Source: Pseudomonadota bacterium
GTDB taxonomy: Bacteria > Pseudomonadota > Gammaproteobacteria > Burkholderiales > Thiobacillaceae
Direction of reading: 5' to 3'
NCBI GenBank assembly: GCA_030690985.1
Contig: JAUYFG010000127.1
Coordinates: 1-41,003 of the forward strand
Length of the DNA: 41,003 nt
A model generated the notes under the pieces. That model was not told the origin of the DNA. It worked only from the letters and a program-made list of their open reading frames with translations, and did no database searches. Shown here in pieces: positions 24,260-32,836 of this stretch. Each line of letters opens with the position of its first letter. The stretch's first letter is position 1. Made by a program: the position numbers and the translations under genes.

Positions 24260-25226
24260 TCTCTCCCCGTCGGATCTGAAAACGATCCTCCATTCCAAAC
24301 GGGCCAACCTCTACTACCTGGAGCACTGCCGGGTACTGGTGAATGGCGGCCGGGTCGAATACGTCACCGACGAGGGCAAGAACTCCCTCTACTGGAACAT
24401 CCCCATTGCCAACACCACCAGTGTCCTGCTGGGCACCGGCACCTCCATCACCCAGGCTGCCATGCGGGAACTGGCCAAGGCGGGGGTGCTGGTGGGTTTC
24501 TGCGGTGGTGGCGGCACGCCGCTTTTCAGTGCCAACGAAATGGATGTGGAAGTCGCCTGGTTCCCGCCTCAGAGCGAATATCGACCTACCGAATACCTGC
24601 AATCCTGGGTGCGCTTCTGGTTTGATGACGGCCTCAGGCTGGCCGCCGCCAAGGCTTTCCAGCGCGTGCGACTGGAACGGGTGGCCCAGCATTGGTGCGG
24701 CAATCGCACATTGCTGGAAGCCGGCTTCGTGGTGCCGAAGGAAGGATTGCTTGCGGCGCTGGCCTCGTCCCGCGCCATGCTGGAGACGGCACCGGACAAC
24801 ACGGCCCTTCTCACCGAAGAAGCCAGGCTGACAAAAAAGCTTTTCAAATTTGCCGCAAACGCGGTGGATTACGGCGATTTCGTGCGTGCCAAGGGGGGCA
24901 GCGGCAGCGATTCTGCGAACCGTTTTCTCGATCACGGCAACTACCTTGCCTACGGCCTGGGCGCCACCGCAACCTGGGTGCTCGGCCTGCCCCACGGCCT
25001 CGCCATCCTGCACGGCAAGACCCGGCGAGGTGGCCTGGTGTTCGACGTGGCCGATCTGGTCAAGGACGCGGTGATTCTGCCCCAGGCCTTCGTTTCCGCC
25101 GCCCGGGGTGACGACGAGCAGACCTTCCGCCAAGCCTGTATCGACGCCTTCGCCGCCACCGAATCCCTGGATTTCATGATCGAAACCCTCAAGACCGTGG
25201 CCAAGGAGATGGGGGCGGCGGCATGA
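24252..25226 (+). CDS. cas1: Type I-F CRISPR integrase Cas1
   Basis: A 324-residue Cas1 of the I-F type, starting MGDLSPSDLKTILHSKRANLYYLEHCRVLVNGGRVEYV, a hallmark of the subtype. Metal-ligand regions are present: the Glu in RTLLEAGFV and the His/Asp in HGLAILHGKTRRGGLVFDVADL. With the Cas2 part of Cas2-3 it forms the spacer-integration complex. Length is normal. The stop overlaps the cas2-3 start (ATGA), the usual I-F arrangement. Confidence 0.97.
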   Translation: MGDLSPSDLKTILHSKRANLYYLEHCRVLVNGGRVEYVTDEGKNSLYWNIPIANTTSVLLGTGTSITQAAMRELAKAGVLVGFCGGGGTPLFSANEMDVEVAWFPPQSEYRPTEYLQSWVRFWFDDGLRLAAAKAFQRVRLERVAQHWCGNRTLLEAGFVVPKEGLLAALASSRAMLETAPDNTALLTEEARLTKKLFKFAANAVDYGDFVRAKGGSGSDSANRFLDHGNYLAYGLGATATWVLGLPHGLAILHGKTRRGGLVFDVADLVKDAVILPQAFVSAARGDDEQTFRQACIDAFAATESLDFMIETLKTVAKEMGAAA

Positions 25227-28200
25227 ATGTCCTGCTGATTTCCCAGTGCAGCAAGAACGCCCTCACCGAAACCCGCCGCATCCTGGATCAGTTCGCTGAA
25301 CGGCGAGGCGAGCGCGCTTGGCAGACCGCCATCACCCAGGAGGGGCTGGAAACCCTGCACCGCCTGCTGCGCCGGACCGCCCGAAAGAACACGGCGGTGG
25401 CCTGCCACTGGATACGCGGCAAGGACCACAGCGAACTCATCTGGGTGGTGGGCGACATGCGCCAGTTCAACGCCCGAGGCGCTACCCCCACCAACATGAC
25501 CCGGCGCGATGTGTTGCGGGCCGGCGATGAAAACGACTGGCACAGCGCGGAAGACATCCGCCTGCTGGCCCGACTCGCGGCGCTGTTCCATGATTTCGGC
25601 AAGGCCAATGCAGCCTTCCAGAAGAAGCTGGCCAGCGCGGTGGCTATCGCCGACGCCTTTCGGCATGAGTGGGTGTCGTTGAGACTGTTCGAGGCTTTTG
25701 TTGGTGAAGCCGGCAAGGACGACCGGGACTGGCTGGAACGCCTTACCCGACTCGACGGCAGCGAAACCCAAGCCTTCATTGGCAAGCTCGTTCGAGATGG
25801 GCAGGGCAATCCTTACAGCCCCTTCAGAACCCTGAAACTGCCCCTGGCCCGGGTGGTGGGCTGGTTGATCGTCAGCCACCACCGCCTGCCCACGCCGAGC
25901 AAGGAATGGGCCGTGCGGGAAGATGCGCTGGCCAAATTGCCCGGCGGCGTGGCGCATGACTGGTGTGGCAGCCGTCTGGATGACACCGACGGTCAAGCCC
26001 AGGCCGCCTGCTGGAATTTCAACGGTGGCTTGCCCTTCGACAGCCAACATTGGCGGCAGCACACGAGCAAAACGGCCGAAGCCATCCTCAAGCGGCCCCT
26101 GCTTTTGGGCGAGCAGGCGGATGCCATCCTCGCCAGCCCTTACATGCTTCACCTTTCCCGTCTGGCCCTGATGCTGGCCGACCACTACTACTCGTCCCAG
26201 CCCAGCCATGCCCGTTATGGCGACCCGGTGCCGCGCGGCAGCAAAGTCCTTTACGCCAACTCCACCCGCGAAGGGGGGAAGAAGCCCCGGTTCAACCAAC
26301 GCCTCGACGAGCACCTGATCGGTGTCGAGGTCAATGCCGGTCGCCTGATGCGCACGCTTCCTCGATTGGAGCAAAGCCTGCCCCGCATCGCCCGCCACAA
26401 GGGTTTCCGGGAGCGGGCCAAAGCACCATACGGTTGGCAGAACAGCGCTTTTGATCTGGCCGAAAGCCTGCGCGACCAGTCCGCGCAACAGGGGTTTTTC
26501 GGTGTCAATCTCGCTTCCACCGGGTCTGGCAAAACTTTCGCCAATGCCCGCATCCTCTATGGCCTCGCCAATCCCCAACTCGGCGCGCGCTTCACCGTGG
26601 CCCTGGGCCTGCGCACGCTGACCCTGCAAACCGGCGACGCCTACCGGGAACGCCTGACGCTCGGGCCGGAAGATCTGGCGGTGCTGGCGGGCGGCGCGGC
26701 AACCAAGGCACTGCACGCCTACTACCAGGCCCAGGCCCAGGCCAGCAGCGACGGGGGCAGCGAATCGTCCCTGGATTTGCTGGCCGGCCACAACCATGTG
26801 CGCTACGAAGGCAGCCTGGAAGATGGCCCGCTCAAGGATTGGCTTTACCCCGACCGAAAACAGCAAGGGAGCGCGGAAGAGGCGAGGCGCCAGAGCCGAC
26901 GCCGCGAAGCCGGTGCGCTGCTCGATGCCCCCGTGCTGGTATGCACCATCGACCACCTGATGCCCGCCGTTGAGAGCACCCGAGGCGGACATCAGATCCT
27001 GCCCATGCTGCGGCTCATGACTTCGGACCTGGTGCTGGACGAGCCCGACGAATTCGACATGGGCGATCTGCCCGCCCTCAGCCGCCTGGTTCATTGGGCC
27101 GGCCTGCTGGGCAGCCGGGTCTTGCTCTCTTCCGCCACACTGCCGCCCGCGTTGGTACAAGGCCTGTTTCTGGCTTATTGCGCCGGCCGGGAGGAATTCC
27201 AGCACCACCGGGGCCGGCAAGGCTATGCCCTGGCCGTGTGCTGCGGCTGGTTTGACGAATTCAGCGTCGATAGCAAAAACCACGGCAACGAAGCCGACGG
27301 CGCGGCCTTTCTCGCCAGCCACACGACTTTTGTGGAGCGCCGCATCGCCCGGCTGGCCGCCATCAAGGAGATTCGCCGCCGCGCCGCCATCGTCGACGTG
27401 CCGATGACTGCCACGAAGGCCAACGACAAGGCCAGCATTCAGGCCCACATCTGCGGTCAACTCGCCGACCTGCTGCGCGACAAGGCACTGCAACTGCATA
27501 GCCAGCACCACAGCATCGACCCCGCTACCGGCAAGCGGGTGAGCTTCGGCCTTATCCGCATGGCCAATATCGACCCCTTGTTTGACGTGGCCCAAGGACT
27601 TTTCGCCCAGGGCGCGCCCGAAGGCTGCCGCATCCACCTGTGCGCCTACCACGCCCGCCATCCCCTGCTGGTCAGGGCCGAAATCGAAAAGGAGCTGGAT
27701 GCCGTCCTCAAGCGCCACAAGCCGGATGCCGTGTTTTCCTGGCCCGGCCTGCGCCAAAGGCTGGACACCAACCCGGAGGAGAATCACCTCTTCATCGTCC
27801 TGGCCACCGCCGTGGCGGAAGTGGGGCGGGATCATGACTATGACTGGGCCATAGTCGAACCTTCGTCCATGCGCTCCATCATCCAGCTTGCCGGCCGGGT
27901 CAAGCGCCACCGCAAATTCGACTGCCCGCCCGACCAGCCCAACATCCTGCTGCTGGATCGCAACGTCAAAAGCCTCAAGCACTCAGACAGTGCGCCGGCC
28001 TTCCGCTGGCCGGGCTTCGAGTGCGATGAATTCCCCCTCAAAACCCACCACCTCAGGCAACTGCTCACCCCCGAGCAGTGGCAAACCATCGACGCCCGCG
28101 CCCGCATCCGGCCCCGCGACAACCTCGATCCCAAAGGCAATCTCGTGGACCTGGAACATGCTCGCCTGGCCGACCTCATGCTGGGGGCCGAGGCCGGCCA

Positions 28201-28609
28201 GGAGCAACAACAAATACCTGCGAACTGGTGGTGGAACACCCGCGCCCACCTCTCCGGCGTGCTGCAAGCCCGCAGCCGCTTTCGCGCCGACCCGCAAGGC
28301 CATCAGAGCTACTACTTCCGGCCGGACGAAGATTGCACCGAGGTCGAGTTTCGCTGGCTGAATGAGACGGGCGATGAAGTACCCGTACCCCATCTGCTGC
28401 TGCGCATCGAGGACGCCGCCTTATATACCGGTCCCCGCATCGACCCTTGGGGCGCGCCCGACTACCTCACCGCCCTGCAAGCCCTGGCCGAAGGGCAAGA
28501 CCTGGAGCCCGTGGACTGCGCCCGCAAGTTCGGTTTGGTGGACCTGCCCGGCCGGGAGGCCAGCCAACGCTGGCGCTATCACCCGGCGCTGGGGTTCAGC
28601 CGGGTGTAG
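25223..28609 (+). CDS. cas3: Cas2-Cas3 fusion nuclease-helicase (type I-F)
   Basis: 1128 residues, the I-F fusion. A Cas2 domain (about 1-95, MNVLLISQCSKNALTETRRILDQFAERRG) is followed by an HD nuclease domain (H123-D124 in FHDFGKANAAFQKKL, later ISHHR-type VSHHRLPTPS), then an SF2 helicase with Walker A STGSGKT (433-438), DEPD box (606-609), the SSATL motif III, and the motif VI region IIQLAGRVKRHRK. It degrades DNA recruited by Cascade and also joins Cas1 in adaptation. All motifs are intact, so the interference machinery looks functional. An 85-bp gap with a small hairpin (CCTGG CTCA CCAGG, 28612-28625) separates it from csy1. Confidence 0.97.
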   Translation: MNVLLISQCSKNALTETRRILDQFAERRGERAWQTAITQEGLETLHRLLRRTARKNTAVACHWIRGKDHSELIWVVGDMRQFNARGATPTNMTRRDVLRAGDENDWHSAEDIRLLARLAALFHDFGKANAAFQKKLASAVAIADAFRHEWVSLRLFEAFVGEAGKDDRDWLERLTRLDGSETQAFIGKLVRDGQGNPYSPFRTLKLPLARVVGWLIVSHHRLPTPSKEWAVREDALAKLPGGVAHDWCGSRLDDTDGQAQAACWNFNGGLPFDSQHWRQHTSKTAEAILKRPLLLGEQADAILASPYMLHLSRLALMLADHYYSSQPSHARYGDPVPRGSKVLYANSTREGGKKPRFNQRLDEHLIGVEVNAGRLMRTLPRLEQSLPRIARHKGFRERAKAPYGWQNSAFDLAESLRDQSAQQGFFGVNLASTGSGKTFANARILYGLANPQLGARFTVALGLRTLTLQTGDAYRERLTLGPEDLAVLAGGAATKALHAYYQAQAQASSDGGSESSLDLLAGHNHVRYEGSLEDGPLKDWLYPDRKQQGSAEEARRQSRRREAGALLDAPVLVCTIDHLMPAVESTRGGHQILPMLRLMTSDLVLDEPDEFDMGDLPALSRLVHWAGLLGSRVLLSSATLPPALVQGLFLAYCAGREEFQHHRGRQGYALAVCCGWFDEFSVDSKNHGNEADGAAFLASHTTFVERRIARLAAIKEIRRRAAIVDVPMTATKANDKASIQAHICGQLADLLRDKALQLHSQHHSIDPATGKRVSFGLIRMANIDPLFDVAQGLFAQGAPEGCRIHLCAYHARHPLLVRAEIEKELDAVLKRHKPDAVFSWPGLRQRLDTNPEENHLFIVLATAVAEVGRDHDYDWAIVEPSSMRSIIQLAGRVKRHRKFDCPPDQPNILLLDRNVKSLKHSDSAPAFRWPGFECDEFPLKTHHLRQLLTPEQWQTIDARARIRPRDNLDPKGNLVDLEHARLADLMLGAEAGQEQQQIPANWWWNTRAHLSGVLQARSRFRADPQGHQSYYFRPDEDCTEVEFRWLNETGDEVPVPHLLLRIEDAALYTGPRIDPWGAPDYLTALQALAEGQDLEPVDCARKFGLVDLPGREASQRWRYHPALGFSRV

Positions 28610-28694
28610 CCTGGCTCACCAGGTTAACCACCGCAGAGATTGCCTTGTACCGTGATTGATGTTCATGCACTGCTGTTCGTAAAAGGAGAAGCCC

Positions 28695-30008
28695 ATGGAA
28701 GACAAGCCGCTTTCGCCCTCGCCACCCGGCGAGAGCCAACGCATCAAGGCCGAGATCGCGCGCTTCCTGCGTGAAGACCGCCTCCAGCCCAAGCTGGACA
28801 AGCTCAAGGACGGCGACGACGAAGCCCGGCAGAAGTTGATCGCCGATCATCAGCCCGCAGTCTGGATCGCCGGTGCCGCCCGGCGGGTCGGGCAGATTCA
28901 GCAGGTTACCCATGCCATCAAGTTCACCCATCCTTCGGCGGATGGTTCCAGCCTGTCCAGCTTCGGCAACCCGGCAGCGGGGGTTTTGGAACTCGGTTCC
29001 CATGTCCTGGAAGGTGAGTTCTCGCCCGACGTGGTGGGCAATGCGGCAGCCCTGGACGTGTACAAATTCCTTCGCCTCAGCGTCGACGGCCGCACCTTGT
29101 TGGACCGGGCCACGGCCCGCGATCCGGCTCTGGCCGAAGCCCTCTCTGACGACGAGGCCAAGGCGGCGGAATGGATGACGGACTTCGCCGCGCTGCCCGA
29201 AGCCAAGGGCGGCCCGGCTTCGCACAAACTCGCCAAGCAACTCTATTGGCCGCTTGGCGATGGCGGGTATCACTTGCTGGCGCCCCTGCTGTCTTCTCCG
29301 CTGGCCCATGCCGTCCACAAGCGCATCAGCGAAGACCGTTTCTCGGATGCCGCCAAGGCTGCTCGGGACGCCCGGCGCGCGAATAAAGCTCATCCCCACG
29401 GCTACCGGGATTACCCCAATCACGCCATCCAGAGCTTCGGCGGCTCCAAGCCCCAGAACGTCAGCCAGCTCAACTCCGAGCGCCGGGGTGAGAACTACCT
29501 GCTGGCATCGGTGCCACCCGCCTGGGAATCCCCGGCCCTGCGCCCACCCCTCAAAGCCGATACCGTCTTTACCCGCTATTTCGGTCGACGCAAGGAAGTG
29601 CGGCGGCTGACGGGGGTATTGAAGGACTTCCTGCGTCGGAAGGCGAACACCGGCAACACACTCGGCATCCGCGACACCCGGGCGGAACTGGTGGCCGATC
29701 TGTGCGGTGAAGCGCTGAACATGGCCGCCGAGCTGCGCAATTTCATGGAACCCGGCTGGAGCGCCTTGGCCGACTGCCAGCTCAATCTCGCCGAGCAATG
29801 CTGGCTGGACCCGGCCCGCAGCCTGAGCGACGAAGATTTCGCCGTCCGCTACCGGCGCGACGACTGGCGGGACGAGGTGTGCAAGCGCTTCGCCATCTGG
29901 CTCAACGCCAACCTGCAAACCGACAAAACCTTGTTCGGCGGTCCCGAAGCATTGGAATGGCGAACCATGCTCGAACGCGAACTGCGGAAGGAGTTGGAAG
30001 ATGACTAA
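28695..30008 (+). CDS. csy1: Cas8f (Csy1), Cascade large subunit
   Basis: A 437-residue Csy1. Recognisable blocks are RIKAEIARFLREDRLQPKLDKL, HPSADGSSL, DVVGNAAALDVYKFLRL, and the strongly conserved GYRDYPNHAIQSFGGSKPQNVSQLNSERRGENYLLAS. In the I-F Csy complex it binds the crRNA 5' handle with Cas5f and recognises the PAM. AAAGGAGAA stands just before the ATG. It overlaps csy2 by 8 bases. A separate promoter in the 85-bp gap before it is possible. Confidence 0.96.
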   Translation: MEDKPLSPSPPGESQRIKAEIARFLREDRLQPKLDKLKDGDDEARQKLIADHQPAVWIAGAARRVGQIQQVTHAIKFTHPSADGSSLSSFGNPAAGVLELGSHVLEGEFSPDVVGNAAALDVYKFLRLSVDGRTLLDRATARDPALAEALSDDEAKAAEWMTDFAALPEAKGGPASHKLAKQLYWPLGDGGYHLLAPLLSSPLAHAVHKRISEDRFSDAAKAARDARRANKAHPHGYRDYPNHAIQSFGGSKPQNVSQLNSERRGENYLLASVPPAWESPALRPPLKADTVFTRYFGRRKEVRRLTGVLKDFLRRKANTGNTLGIRDTRAELVADLCGEALNMAAELRNFMEPGWSALADCQLNLAEQCWLDPARSLSDEDFAVRYRRDDWRDEVCKRFAIWLNANLQTDKTLFGGPEALEWRTMLERELRKELEDD

Positions 30009-31083
30009 GCAAGCCTTCAAACCCAGCGGCCTGCTGGTCCTGCCCCATTTGCGCGTGCAAAACGCCAACGCCATTTCCAGCCCGCTCACCTGGGGCTTTC
30101 CCTCCCCCACCGCCTTTCTCGGCTTTGTCCATGCCCTGGAACGGCGTTTGTCGGAGCAATTCGGCCAGGAGTTCGGCGGCGTGGGCATCATCTGCCACGG
30201 CTTCGAGGCCCAGACCTTCAAGCCCAACCGGCGGCAGCATCTGGTCTTCGCCCAAAGTCGTAACCCGGTCTATCTCAAGAAGGATGCGGCCAAGTTCATC
30301 GCCGAAGGCACGCCGCCGGCCATCATCGAAGAAGGCCGCGCCCATCTGGAGGTGAGCCTGGTCATTGCCGTTCGTGGCGGCTTCGAGGAGGCACGGGAGG
30401 AGCAGGATTTTGCCGATGCCGCCTACCAAACCGCCCTGGGCATGCGGCTGGCGGGCGGCAGTGTGTTGCCGACTCTGGGCCACCGGGCGCCCAAGCCCCA
30501 GTGGCTGCCCTGGCCCGCCGTGGTGGCAGACCAACGCAGTGCCTTTGCCCGCCTGCGCCGCCGCCTGCTGCCCGGTTTCGCCTTGGTGCATCGGCCGGAC
30601 TTGTTGGCTGAACGGCTGGAAAGGCTCAAGGCGGAAAGTGCCGGCGCAGCGGTCAGCGTGCTCGATGCCCTGCTGGACCTCAGCCGCCTGAACCACCTGC
30701 CCGCCACCCTGCCCCCGGAGCCGCAAGTCGAAGGCGAACCGCAGGCGGAACTTGCTGCCACGCCGGATCAGCCGCCGCCCAAGGTGGAATGGCAAGTGGA
30801 AAAACGCCCCGGCTGGCTCGTACCCCTGCCCATCGGCTATGCCGGCATCTCGCCGCTTTACCCACCGGGCATCGTTGAAAACGTCCGCGACGGCGCCACG
30901 CCCTTCCGCTTCGTCGAGAGTCTCTATTCCCTGGGCCAGTGGATCGGCCCGCACCGCCTCATGGAACTGCAACAACTGCTCTGGCACACCGAAGCCGACC
31001 CGGATGCCGGCCTCTACCACTGCGTGAACCGCTACTCCGACACCCTCGCCGCATCCGAACTCGACCCCATTCCAGGAGCATGA
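30001..31083 (+). CDS. csy2: Cas5f (Csy2)
   Basis: A 360-residue Csy2, the Cas5-like subunit pairing with Csy1 at the crRNA 5' end. The [36 protein letters not shown] start and HGFEAQT are characteristic. The C-terminal part ([32 protein letters not shown]) also matches the family. It is somewhat longer than some members because of a Pro/Glu-rich linker near residues 240-275. The stop overlaps an ATG (31080) and is followed closely by csy3. Confidence 0.95.
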   Translation: MTKQAFKPSGLLVLPHLRVQNANAISSPLTWGFPSPTAFLGFVHALERRLSEQFGQEFGGVGIICHGFEAQTFKPNRRQHLVFAQSRNPVYLKKDAAKFIAEGTPPAIIEEGRAHLEVSLVIAVRGGFEEAREEQDFADAAYQTALGMRLAGGSVLPTLGHRAPKPQWLPWPAVVADQRSAFARLRRRLLPGFALVHRPDLLAERLERLKAESAGAAVSVLDALLDLSRLNHLPATLPPEPQVEGEPQAELAATPDQPPPKVEWQVEKRPGWLVPLPIGYAGISPLYPPGIVENVRDGATPFRFVESLYSLGQWIGPHRLMELQQLLWHTEADPDAGLYHCVNRYSDTLAASELDPIPGA

Positions 31084-31085
31084 CC

Positions 31086-32138
31086 ATGGCCAAAACCGAA
31101 CTCATCAAAACCGCCTCCGTTCTCGCCTTCGAACGCAAGCTCGATCCTTCCGACGGCCTTTTTAGCGCCGGGCGCTGGGACGATTCTGCCGACGGCGGCC
31201 AATGGCCTGTTGTGGGAGTCCATGAAAAGTCCGTGCGCGGCACTATCTCCAACCGCCTCAAGACCAAGGATCAGGATCCAGCCAAACTCGACGCTTCCAT
31301 CCAGTCCCCCAACCTGCAAACCGTGGACGTGGCCACCCTGCCCAACGATGCCGACACCCTGCGGGTGCGCTTCACCCTGCGCGTGCTGGGCGGAACCGGT
31401 ACTCCAGCGGCCTGCAACAACGTCGACTACCAGGCCAGGCTGCAAGCCGTGGTCCAAGGCTACAAGGCCGACCCTGGTTTTGGAGAACTCGCCCGCCGCT
31501 ATGCCATCAACCTCGCCAACGGCCGCTTCCTCTGGCGCAACCGGGTGGGCGCCGAGCAGATCATCGTCGAAGTACGCCATCTGGTGAAAGGCAAGCCGGA
31601 ACAGACCTGGCGCTTCAATTCCCTGGATTTCAGCCTGCGCGACTTCAGCGTGCCCGTCGCTGCCGAAGCCGACATCGCCCAACTCGCCGCCGAGATCGAA
31701 CAAGCCCTGGTCAGCCCCCACCACGCCCTGCTCGAAGTGGTGGCCTATGCCCGCGTTGGCGACGGCCAGGAGGTTTATCCCTCCCAGGAACTCATCCTCG
31801 ACAAGGGCGACAAGAAGGGCCAGAAGAGCAAGACCCTCTACGCAGTCGGCGAGGTGGCCGCCATGCACAGCCAGAAAATCGGCAACGCCCTGCGCACCAT
31901 AGACACCTGGTATCCCAACGAGGAAGGAGTGGAGCTCGGCCCCATCGCCGTCGAGCCATTCGGCTCTGTCACCAATCAGGGCAAGGCCTACCGCCAGCCC
32001 AGGGACAAGGCCGATTTCTATTCCCTGCTCGATGCCTGGGTGCTCAAGGACACGGCGCCGCAGAAAATCGGCAACCAGCACTACGTCATGGCCATCCTGG
32101 TGCGTGGCGGCGTCTTCGGCGACAGCGACAAGGAATAA
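31086..32138 (+). CDS. csy3: Cas7f (Csy3), Cascade backbone
   Basis: A 350-residue Csy3, six copies of which coat the crRNA spacer. Family blocks are [65 protein letters not shown] and [13 protein letters not shown] preferred the ATG at 31086 because AGGAG (31074-31078) is 7 bases upstream; the ATG at 31080, overlapping the csy2 stop, is too close to it. Confidence 0.96.
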   Translation: MAKTELIKTASVLAFERKLDPSDGLFSAGRWDDSADGGQWPVVGVHEKSVRGTISNRLKTKDQDPAKLDASIQSPNLQTVDVATLPNDADTLRVRFTLRVLGGTGTPAACNNVDYQARLQAVVQGYKADPGFGELARRYAINLANGRFLWRNRVGAEQIIVEVRHLVKGKPEQTWRFNSLDFSLRDFSVPVAAEADIAQLAAEIEQALVSPHHALLEVVAYARVGDGQEVYPSQELILDKGDKKGQKSKTLYAVGEVAAMHSQKIGNALRTIDTWYPNEEGVELGPIAVEPFGSVTNQGKAYRQPRDKADFYSLLDAWVLKDTAPQKIGNQHYVMAILVRGGVFGDSDKE

Positions 32139-32149
32139 GGGCGTCCACC

Positions 32150-32707
32150 ATGGACCACTACATCGAAATCCGCCTCCTGCCGGACCCGGAGTTTCCGCCC
32201 AATGTGCTGATGAACGCCCTCTTCAGCAAACTCCACCGCAGCCTCGCCATGCACGGACAAGGCAATATCGGCCTGTGTTTTCCGGACGCCGGGAAAAGCG
32301 GCCTCGGCAGCCGCTTGCGCCTGCACGGCAGCGCAATGGAACTGCAAGCCTTTCTGGCCTTGGACTGGCGATTAGGCATGCGGGATCACACCGATGTGGG
32401 CGAAGTGCTGCCGCTGCCCCCGGTGAAGGGCTACCGGGTGGTGCGCCGCGTCCAGGCCAAGAGCAATCCGGAACGCCTGCGTCGCCGTCTGATGGCGCGC
32501 AAGGGGGTGAGCGAACAACTTGCCAGGGCCGCTATTCCGGATAGCGCCGCCGAGCGCCTGGACCTGCCCTTTGTGGTGATCCAAAGCCGCACCACCGGGC
32601 AGCAGTTCCGTCTGTTTGTGGAGCATCTGCCCCTGCAGGCGCAACCGGTAGCCGACGCCTTCAGTGCCTACGGCCTGAGTCCCACCGCCACCATTCCATG
32701 GTTTTGA
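32150..32707 (+). CDS. csy4: Cas6f (Csy4), crRNA-processing endoribonuclease
   Basis: A 185-residue Csy4. MDHYIEIRLLPDPEFPPN begins the ferredoxin-like fold, and the catalytic histidine H29 is present (FSKLHRSL). An Arg-rich helix for binding the repeat hairpin is present (VQAKSNPERLRRRLMARKG). The C-terminus ends PWF after a GLSPTATIP stretch, as in the family. It cleaves after the CTGCC..GGCAG stem of the repeat. The last cas gene, 129 bp from the array. Confidence 0.96.
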   Translation: MDHYIEIRLLPDPEFPPNVLMNALFSKLHRSLAMHGQGNIGLCFPDAGKSGLGSRLRLHGSAMELQAFLALDWRLGMRDHTDVGEVLPLPPVKGYRVVRRVQAKSNPERLRRRLMARKGVSEQLARAAIPDSAAERLDLPFVVIQSRTTGQQFRLFVEHLPLQAQPVADAFSAYGLSPTATIPWF

Positions 32708-32836
32708 CCCTTTTTTCTGGCGCTTGCAGGGCCCTATTTGAATCAAGCACTTGCAAGCGCCGGTAAAACTTGCATCCACGGGCGCCATGGCACCCATTTT
32801 CTTTAACAATTAGGGTGTTACCCGCCAAGATGGTTA
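32708..32836 (+). promoter_or_regulatory. CRISPR leader
   Basis: 129 bp between csy4 and the first repeat. It contains an exact match to the IHF consensus (32741-32753) between 10-bp inverted arms GGCGCTTGCA (32719-32728) and TGCAAGCGCC (32752-32761). AT-rich sequence near the array (TTTTCTTTAACAATTAGG, about 32797-32815) may hold the pre-crRNA promoter. Orientation is supported by decay of the repeat at the opposite end. Confidence 0.8.
32741..32753 (+). promoter_or_regulatory. IHF-binding site in the leader
   Basis: AATCAAGCACTTG fits WATCAANNNNTTR at every fixed position. IHF bends the leader for spacer integration in I-E and I-F systems. The site is about 85-95 bp from the first repeat. 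Confidence 0.7.

Noticed and set aside
24950-27982. A 1010-residue minus-strand open frame opposite cas2-3
   Set aside because: High GC leaves antisense frames open. The plus strand has all Cas2-3 motifs, and the antisense product matches nothing I know.
32708-32836. A CRISPR-regulated toxin-antitoxin (CreTA-type) element between cas6f and the array
   Set aside because: I looked for a degenerate repeat and a mini-toxin ORF here and in 28610-28694 and found neither. The sequence fits a leader.
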